Source: Acidobacteria bacterium CG_4_9_14_3_um_filter_49_7 (lineage in GTDB: Bacteria > Acidobacteriota > Holophagae > Thermotomaculales > Thermotomaculaceae). From it: a DNA stretch of 11,053 nt. A model generated the notes under the pieces. That model was given only the letters and a program-made list of their open reading frames with translations, was not told the origin of the DNA and did no database searches. Positions within the stretch are counted from its first letter, which is position 1; every line of letters starts with the position of its first letter. Shown piece after piece: positions 6,063-11,053 of the stretch. The DNA lies in NCBI GenBank assembly GCA_002789615.1, contig PFTO01000200.1, forward strand, positions 1 to 11,053, in the 5' to 3' direction. Both the position numbers and the translations under genes were made by a program.

Positions 6063-7817
6063 ATGACAAGCATACGTGTGCTGCCGGATATTGTCGCCAA
6101 TCGGATTGCAGCGGGCGAGGTAGTAGAAAGACCGGAATCCGTGGTAAAAGAGCTGATTGAAAATGCGCTGGATGCCGGTGCGACAACGATTCGCGTTTTG
6201 TTGAAAAACGGTGGGAAGCTTAATATTACAGTTACGGATAATGGTTGCGGGATGGCCTACGATGATGCCATGCTGGCATTCGAACGTCACGCCACGAGTA
6301 AGATAAGTACAGAACAGGATCTCCTTGGTGTGGCAACTCTGGGTTTCAGAGGCGAAGCGCTGCCCTCCATTGCTTCAGTGAGTCGATTACGCCTTTCCAC
6401 CTGTTTCAAAGGAGAGGCGGAAGGTACCATCCTATCCATGGAGGGAGGAATTCTGAAAAAGGTGGTGCAGGGGCCGTTGGAACCCGGCACCACAATTGAA
6501 GTTGGCTCATTATTTTTCAATGTGCCTGCGCGAAAAAAATTCCTTAAAACAGTGGAGACTGAATACGGAAGAGTTGCAAGAATGGTCACTTCCTATGCCC
6601 TTGCCAATCCGGATGTTTCTTTCTTTTTGACGCACAACGGAAAGCAAACAATGGGATTTTCTGAACGATTGGGTCTTCCTGACCGGGCACGCCAGGTACT
6701 GGGTGAAGACCCGGCATTGGCAGAACTTGCTGAGGCGGGTATTGAGGTATCCGCGTTTCTTCTGCCGCCGGAACACAATCTCCGATCCCCGTTGAAACAA
6801 TTCTTTCTGCTTAACGGACGATTTGTTCGGGACAAAACTATTTCCGGAGCCATGTTGGCGGCATACAGGCAGTCCGCTGCTCACATCGACGGATATCCTC
6901 AGGTAATCATTAAACTTACCGTAGAACCGGAAATGGTGGACGTAAATGTTCATCCCTCAAAACTGGAAGTACGCTTCCGCCGCCAGTCAGATGTTTACAA
7001 TGCTGTGAAGACATGCTGCATAAATGCACTTTTTTCCAGACGGCAGACCCCTTCGGTGTTCTATCAACAGGGTAGGGAGCGATTGGGGACATTCGCACCG
7101 GAATTGTCCAGTTGGCAGAATGACCCATCCCGGGAAAATTCCCCCGGTTCCTCATTTTCTCAAGGCTGGCATGTGGCAGAACACGCGGCGGCTGCAGCAC
7201 CGTATCCCGGTACAGTTTCTCATGAGTCCAATCCGGTGGTACCGTCAGTGTTCACAGTGCTGGCTCAGTTCCAGGACACATACATTCTGGTGGAGTATCA
7301 GGGCGAGCTTTACATTATTGATCAGCATGTGGCCCATGAGCGAATCCTCTTTGAGCAGGCCTTGCGGAATATCTGGGAGACCGGAATCGGGCAGAATCGA
7401 TTGGTTATACCTGAAACAGCAAACGCCGGCGCTGAATTGGCCGCAGTTCTTCAGGAACATGGACAGTTAATCGAAAAAGCCGGATATACGGTGGAAAGGG
7501 TGGGAGATGGTATTCTAAAAATTACTGCCAGTCCGATTTTTGTGCCCAATGGACAAATCGCTGCCACATTGCTGGAATTGCTCGCCATGGTCGGGGAGGG
7601 GCGTGAGGCAGACGTGGAAGATCTGTACCGGGACGTGGCAGCACTCATCGGGTGCAAGGCCGCGATTAAAGCGAACCACTCACTGGGACATGCGGAAATG
7701 ACGAAACTCATTTACAACCTCTTTCAAACAGAAAACCCATACTACTGTCCACATGGCCGACCGGTTATTCTGAAGCTCACCCTCTCAGAAATCGAAAAAC
7801 TCTTCAAACGAAAGTAA
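6063..7817 (+). CDS. mutL: DNA mismatch repair protein MutL
   Basis: MutL of 584 aa. The N-terminal GHKL ATPase has NRIAAGEVVERP (13-24), ENALDAG (33-39), DNGCGM (59-64), RHATSKI (75-81) and GFRGEAL (94-100); the transducer domain follows. A variable linker (about 320-395) separates the C-terminal dimerisation domain. That domain carries the nicking-endonuclease motifs DQHVAHERILFE (420-431), GCKAAIK (C531) and CPHGRP (562-567). MutL with these motifs nicks the new strand after MutS recognises a mismatch, in bacteria that lack MutH. The usual DQHA is DQHV here, a conservative change next to the metal ligands. I chose the ATG at 6063, with GGAGG 4 nt upstream, over an in-frame GTG at 6036, because the family N-terminus begins at this point. 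No mutS is in the window. A clear terminator follows. Confidence 0.97.
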   Translation: MTSIRVLPDIVANRIAAGEVVERPESVVKELIENALDAGATTIRVLLKNGGKLNITVTDNGCGMAYDDAMLAFERHATSKISTEQDLLGVATLGFRGEALPSIASVSRLRLSTCFKGEAEGTILSMEGGILKKVVQGPLEPGTTIEVGSLFFNVPARKKFLKTVETEYGRVARMVTSYALANPDVSFFLTHNGKQTMGFSERLGLPDRARQVLGEDPALAELAEAGIEVSAFLLPPEHNLRSPLKQFFLLNGRFVRDKTISGAMLAAYRQSAAHIDGYPQVIIKLTVEPEMVDVNVHPSKLEVRFRRQSDVYNAVKTCCINALFSRRQTPSVFYQQGRERLGTFAPELSSWQNDPSRENSPGSSFSQGWHVAEHAAAAAPYPGTVSHESNPVVPSVFTVLAQFQDTYILVEYQGELYIIDQHVAHERILFEQALRNIWETGIGQNRLVIPETANAGAELAAVLQEHGQLIEKAGYTVERVGDGILKITASPIFVPNGQIAATLLELLAMVGEGREADVEDLYRDVAALIGCKAAIKANHSLGHAEMTKLIYNLFQTENPYYCPHGRPVILKLTLSEIEKLFKRK

Positions 7818-7839
7818 GCAAGTGAAAGGCAAGTACGGA

Positions 7840-7856
7840 CAAGGTTGAGGTTGAGC
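7840..7856 (+). repeat. Copy 2 of the 17-nt 3'-end repeat
   Basis: This forms the left arm of the mutL terminator and is 15/17 identical to the minus-strand sequence at 4845-4861 downstream of the DHH gene. Both copies lie 22-26 nt past a stop codon and lead to a T-run about 40-60 nt later. Confidence 0.4.
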
Positions 7857-7921
7857 AAAGATAGGGAAGGGGAATGCTTATTCCCTTTTCGGGCTCAACC
7901 TTAACCTTAACCTTGTTTTTT
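7840..7921 (+). terminator. Composite terminator of mutL with hexamer-repeat stem
   Basis: The outer left arm CAAGGTTGAGGTTGAGC (7840-7856) pairs with the right arm 7893-7915, which contains three AACCTT units. An inner hairpin GGGAAT-GCTT-ATTCCC (7870-7885, extendable with wobbles) sits in the loop, and T6 (7916-7921) follows. Because the right arm holds one hexamer more than the left, two registers are possible. In one of them the stem ends directly at the T-run, as an intrinsic terminator needs. It acts on plus-strand transcription only, since no T-run exists on the other side. Confidence 0.75.
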
Positions 7922-7923
7922 CT

Positions 7924-7957
7924 TCTTTCCCGAGCCGGAAAACCGGCTCGGGAAAGA
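7924..7957. terminator. Perfect 15-bp hairpin between the convergent mutL and antiporter genes
   Basis: Arms TCTTTCCCGAGCCGG and its exact reverse complement (7924-7938 and 7943-7957) enclose a 4-nt AAAA loop. It starts 8 nt past the stop of the antiporter gene on the minus strand. It is very stable, so termination or 3'-end protection of the antiporter mRNA is likely. It is not a textbook intrinsic terminator: the minus strand continues with an A-rich run rather than T, and the plus strand has no T-run after it. The TTTTTT before it on the plus strand belongs to the mutL terminator. Confidence 0.6.
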
Positions 7958-7965
7958 GATTCAGA

Positions 7966-9501
7966 TCATGGAAAGAAAATCAGTTGAATAATTATGAATG
8001 TCGGAATCAGGATGGGTAGAGAATACTTGAAGATGTAGCCGAAAAAACTGGGCATGGGGACGCCATTTTCTTCAGCAATGGACTTGACCATGAAGTTGGG
8101 GGCATTGCCGATATATGTGTTGGCGCCCATGAACACGGCGCCCACAGATATGGCTTTCAGATAAATATGATGCTCGGCGATAAGCTGGTGAACGGCCTGT
8201 GATTCCGGAATGCCCGCATAAAATTGTCCCAGTGCGCTGTTCATAAAGGTCAGGTATGTAGGCGCATTGTCCAGGAAGGAGGAGAGGGCACCGGTAACCC
8301 AGAAGTAGTGATAGGGTTCCTGGACGGCACGAATCAGGAAAGCCAGGGCGCCATCGGTTCCCGCCCTCAGGATTGCCAATGCTGGGATAATGGTCATGAA
8401 TATGCCTGCGAATAAAAGGGCGACTTCAAGAATGGGAAACCATGAGAAGCCGTTTTCTTTTCTCCAGTTGTTGGGGGTGAATTTCATGGATAAAAGGCCC
8501 ATGATTATGAGGATGCTGTCTCTGGCCATATTCTGGATAGCCACGGGAACACCTAAAACGTGAATCGTGCCGGCTTTCCAGAATCCGCTGAGGAGCACAC
8601 CAGCGATAATGCCGACAAGAAAGATGAAATTTCGCTTGCCCGCAATAGAGAAGGGCTTGGTGCCGGTGACGAGGATGTCTTCAGGTTTTTCCCTGGAGTA
8701 AAAGTAGCGGTCCATGAGATAAAAGAGTGAAAGCAGGATCAGGGAGGCTACTCCGAGGTCCGGCAACAGTTGGAAAGTATAGAAGAAAGGCACCCCATGG
8801 AGAAATCCCAGGAAGAGCGGCGGGTCACCCAGGGGTGTCAGAGATCCGCCAATGTTGGCAACGAGGAAAATAAAGAAGACAACAACGTGAGTCTTATTCT
8901 TGCGGTTGGCGTTTGCACGGAGCAGTGGACGAATAAGCACCATGGCGGATCCGGTTGTACCAATCCATGAGGAGAGAAATGTCCCAATAAGGAGAATGAT
9001 CAGGTTGGTCGAGGGTTTCCCCACAAAATCTCCTCGAACCAGAATTCCTCCGGCGACAGTAAAAAGTGACCATAGCAAGATGATAAATGGAATGTAGTCA
9101 ATCAGATAAATGTGCAGGATTTCATGTATGCCTTCTCCCTTAAATGCGAAAAGAAAGGGGAAGGCGAAGAGCAGTGACCAGAATATGCTGACTTTTCCAA
9201 AGTGATGATGCCAGAAATGTGGCGCCAGGAGAGGAAAGAGCGCTATGGACAGCAGAATGCCAATAAATGGGATTACACTCCACAATGGAAGTTGCGTCCC
9301 GAGTTCTTTTCCGGATTCTTCTTTTTGGACAGACTTCGTTCCTGTTTTTTCAGGTGTACTGGATTCCCGAACAGCGGTGGTGACTGTGGTGGTTTCATTT
9401 TGTGCGGTCGCAGGCTCGTTTGTTTGCGCAAGAGCCCCGTAAGGCGTGGTTATGAGGAGAATCACCATAATGACGGTCAGTTGGATTTTTTTTCTGATCA
9501 T
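7966..9501 (-). CDS. NhaD/CitMHS-type ion transporter (putative Na+/H+ antiporter)
   Basis: Polytopic membrane protein of 511 aa from the ion transporter superfamily, resembling proteins annotated as sodium:proton antiporter or putative citrate transporter (CitMHS_2-like). A cleavable-looking signal peptide (1-26, ending GALAQ) precedes a polar, Thr/Glu/Ser-rich segment (27-70) and then about 11-12 hydrophobic segments from residue 71. Conserved loops are GTTGSAM (181-187), NIGGSLTPLGDPP (216-228), SSFLDNAPTYLTF (407-419) and GANTYIGNAPNFMVKSIAEE (459-478). The repeated GxP/NAP loops are typical re-entrant hairpins of this fold, one in each half. The ion cannot be fixed from sequence; Na+/H+ exchange is the usual annotation. 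The start has an AAGGGG-type ribosome site 5 nt upstream. It is divergent from the helix-turn-helix gene and not in an operon with mutL. Confidence 0.85.
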   Translation of the reverse strand: MIRKKIQLTVIMVILLITTPYGALAQTNEPATAQNETTTVTTAVRESSTPEKTGTKSVQKEESGKELGTQLPLWSVIPFIGILLSIALFPLLAPHFWHHHFGKVSIFWSLLFAFPFLFAFKGEGIHEILHIYLIDYIPFIILLWSLFTVAGGILVRGDFVGKPSTNLIILLIGTFLSSWIGTTGSAMVLIRPLLRANANRKNKTHVVVFFIFLVANIGGSLTPLGDPPLFLGFLHGVPFFYTFQLLPDLGVASLILLSLFYLMDRYFYSREKPEDILVTGTKPFSIAGKRNFIFLVGIIAGVLLSGFWKAGTIHVLGVPVAIQNMARDSILIIMGLLSMKFTPNNWRKENGFSWFPILEVALLFAGIFMTIIPALAILRAGTDGALAFLIRAVQEPYHYFWVTGALSSFLDNAPTYLTFMNSALGQFYAGIPESQAVHQLIAEHHIYLKAISVGAVFMGANTYIGNAPNFMVKSIAEENGVPMPSFFGYIFKYSLPILIPTFIIIQLIFFP

Positions 9502-9542
9502 GCTTAGCCCCTTCTTTCAATTTTCCACGCCTATGGTAAGGG

Positions 9543-9583
9543 ATATTTTGCCTGTTGTAAACTTTTAACAATATGATTAAACT
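9543..9583. promoter_or_regulatory. Overlapping divergent promoters sharing a palindrome
   Basis: Minus strand: TTGTTA (9566-9571), 17 nt, AAATAT (9543-9548), toward the antiporter gene. Plus strand: TTGTAA (9555-9560), 17 nt, TAAACT (9578-9583), toward the helix-turn-helix gene. The two -35 boxes are the arms of an imperfect palindrome, TTGTAAACTTTTAACAA (9555-9571), in an A/T-rich gap. Each promoter alone is weak by sequence. The rest of the 126-nt gap holds the helix-turn-helix gene's AAGGAGG site and nothing else recognised. Confidence 0.4.
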
Positions 9584-9627
9584 ATTGGCGGTCGACACAC
9601 GTCAAGAGATAACATAAGGAGGCCCCT

Positions 9628-10044
9628 ATGTATTCGCGAGTTCGAAAAGAATTGGGTTTGTCAGTAGGGGAATTTGCCGATCTAATCGGTGTTTCAACAA
9701 AGGAAGTGGAAAACTGGGAGGCGGGGATTGGTGGACCAGGTAGTGACACCGCGCGATTTCTTTCAGATATTGACATGAAAATCCGGGTATACAAAAGGAT
9801 TCGGGACGCAGCCGGTTCGATAGGTATTTCTGACAAATATGCCGAGCTCCTGGATGATATCCGCCAGCAGATTGAAGCCCACCGGCCGGAAAAACTGGTG
9901 ACTTTGAATGTGGATGAAGTACTGATAGACCACTTATCTTTTGCCATCGCCGATTATTTCAGTCAGTATGATGTGAGAGATGCGGGCATTTCCAAAGCAG
10001 ATCTTGCGAAACATATTTATGAACACATCAAATTTTTATTTTAG
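9628..10044 (+). CDS. XRE-like helix-turn-helix protein
   Basis: Protein of 138 aa, not recognised beyond its N-terminal domain. Residues 4-32 (RKELGLSVGEFADLIGVSTKEVENWE) fit a Cro/C1-type helix-turn-helix, so DNA binding is likely. The remaining ~100 residues look helical and charged, with a short hydrophobic end (HIKFLF) and no known motif, enzyme signature or membrane segment. The start is well set by AAGGAGG at 9616-9622, 5 nt before the ATG. The TAG stop overlaps the AGGAG of the next gene, so the two are likely co-transcribed and coupled. It may regulate its own operon or the divergent antiporter gene; this is inferred only from position and the shared palindrome upstream. Confidence 0.8.
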   Translation: MYSRVRKELGLSVGEFADLIGVSTKEVENWEAGIGGPGSDTARFLSDIDMKIRVYKRIRDAAGSIGISDKYAELLDDIRQQIEAHRPEKLVTLNVDEVLIDHLSFAIADYFSQYDVRDAGISKADLAKHIYEHIKFLF

Positions 10045-10053
10045 GAGAGTGAT

Positions 10054-10983
10054 ATGCGCAAATGTTTCCTATTTCTGTTACTTTTAGCGGTTCCAGCAGT
10101 AAGTCGGGGGCTTCAGTTTGATCAGATGTCCCACGATTTCGGGAAACTTCTTCAGCAAAAAGTGGTTCACTGGAATCCTAAGGTGACAAATAAGACAGAT
10201 CATCCCATCACATTGTTACAGGTTCGGGCAAATTGTGGCTGCACCGTTCCGATACCGGATAAGACAATCCTGGCCCCCGGTGAAACAATGAAAATCAATA
10301 TAACCTTCGACAGTGGACTGTTCGAAGGTCACCAGGAAAAAATAGTGACGGTGAAAACTGATGAGCCCTACACTTACGTTATTATCATCACTGTGAATGT
10401 GGTTAAGGCGTATTCGTTTACCCCGGCAATTCTGGATATTCCCAATTTTGACGGAAAGGCTATTCGTGAGGTCAATCTTTCCACAAACATCAAAGGAAAG
10501 CCATTCACAATCAAGCGGATTGAGAGTAAGTCACCACATATTACCGTAAAAAAGAATTCTCCAACGGAAGTGGAGATCACCGCTACGGGGGAAGAGAGTG
10601 CCGGCGAAAATACGGTTCTTATGTATCTTTCCGGGATGGATAAACCAGTGGATTACAGGGTCATTGTTCACCTGATGCGGGAAGTGAAAGTTCAGCCCAG
10701 CAATATTCTATTCATGGGAATCCGATCCGGAACGAAGGCGGTGAGATCCGTGGTCCTGAAATGGTCAGCTGGCGACTACAAATTGGAAAAGATGGACTGT
10801 GATCTCCCGTTTGTCAAAATTTCAGGAACAAAGCCGATGGAGGATGGGCTTAGAATCATGGTGGAAAGTATACCCAAGGAGATGAAAAAAGGTTATGGCA
10901 CTGGAAATCTGAAAATTAAACTCAGATCAGGATCCGGAAAGACAGAAACTATAAAGGTGCCGGTTGCTTTTAACTTGTATTGA
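10054..10983 (+). CDS. Secreted DUF1573-domain protein
   Basis: Exported protein of 309 aa. A Sec signal peptide covers about residues 1-19 (MRKC, then a leucine-rich core and AVSRG); the cysteine at position 4 precedes the core and is not a lipobox. A DUF1573-type immunoglobulin-like domain follows (about 21-115): FDQMSHDFGKL, then ANCGCTVP (59-66), LAPGET (73-78) and the FDSGLFEGHQEKIVTVKTDEP strand pair. The rest (about 120-309) is beta-rich and probably holds one or two further Ig-like domains without the CGC motif. The function of DUF1573 is not established; such proteins are common in the periplasm or on the surface of FCB-group and planctomycete bacteria. The ATG lies 6 nt after GGAG, within 10 nt of the upstream stop. 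A further gene begins 45 nt downstream, so it sits inside an operon. Confidence 0.85.
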   Translation: MRKCFLFLLLLAVPAVSRGLQFDQMSHDFGKLLQQKVVHWNPKVTNKTDHPITLLQVRANCGCTVPIPDKTILAPGETMKINITFDSGLFEGHQEKIVTVKTDEPYTYVIIITVNVVKAYSFTPAILDIPNFDGKAIREVNLSTNIKGKPFTIKRIESKSPHITVKKNSPTEVEITATGEESAGENTVLMYLSGMDKPVDYRVIVHLMREVKVQPSNILFMGIRSGTKAVRSVVLKWSAGDYKLEKMDCDLPFVKISGTKPMEDGLRIMVESIPKEMKKGYGTGNLKIKLRSGSGKTETIKVPVAFNLY

Positions 10984-11028
10984 TCGAGAATTGATAATAT
11001 CAACAGTTTGAACTGACAGGAGGATTGG

Positions 11029-11053
11029 ATGAAACGTTTTTCAATAATAATGG
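11029..11053 (+). CDS. Start of a further gene (first 8 codons)
   Basis: ATG at 11029-11031 preceded by AGGAGG (11018-11023) with a 5-nt gap. The first residues MKRFSIIM, basic then hydrophobic, look like the beginning of a signal peptide or membrane anchor. The 45-nt gap from the DUF1573 stop shows no terminator, so it is probably the third gene of that operon. The product is unknown because the window ends here. Confidence 0.6.

Overview
This looks like the chromosome of a free-living bacterium with intermediate G+C (about half by eye). Genes are tightly packed, most with clear Shine-Dalgarno sites. Three points fit a deep-branching lineage near the FCB group (Marinimicrobia, Calditrichota or KSB1-like): a short primary-type sigma factor without region 1.1, an HspR-type heat-shock repressor, and a MutL with endonuclease motifs. 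That placement is an inference from protein style, not an alignment. There are no tRNAs, rRNAs, CRISPR arrays, insertion sequences or phage genes.

Left part (1-4705). The 3' end of a PlsC-type acyltransferase (+) converges, with a 7-nt gap, on a four-gene minus-strand operon: dnaK, dnaJ, hspR and a sigma-70-family factor. The operon starts at a near-consensus promoter (TTGACA, 17 nt, TATACT; 4676-4704) about 40-65 nt upstream of dnaK. A perfect 7-bp inverted repeat lies across the -10 and start region, and a degenerate HAIR-like site covers the -35. No grpE is present. The hspR and sigma genes overlap by 11 nt. The order suggests one switch: HspR, which in other bacteria uses DnaK as co-repressor, would control DnaK, DnaJ, itself and a sigma factor. 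The sigma factor keeps its core melting and -35 residues but differs at positions that read the -10 and extended -10. This is the most interesting part of the window.

Middle part (4843-7957). A DHH/DHHA1 phosphoesterase (minus) and mutL (plus) are divergent. The phosphoesterase has TATAAT only 8 nt before its ATG and no Shine-Dalgarno, so its mRNA may be leaderless. Between them is a compact, hairpin-rich segment that may be a dispersed repeat. Both genes are followed by a related 17-nt sequence leading toward a T-run. After mutL this forms a convincing composite terminator, and a separate 15-bp perfect hairpin follows it.

Right part (7966-11053). A NhaD/CitMHS-like Na+/H+ antiporter-type membrane protein (minus) is divergent from a small XRE-like helix-turn-helix gene (plus). 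Their candidate -35 boxes share one imperfect palindrome. The helix-turn-helix gene is closely followed by a secreted DUF1573 protein and by the first codons of another gene with a strong ribosome site, probably one operon.

No stretch over about 250 nt lacks a gene. Each intergenic gap over 100 nt is described in the features.
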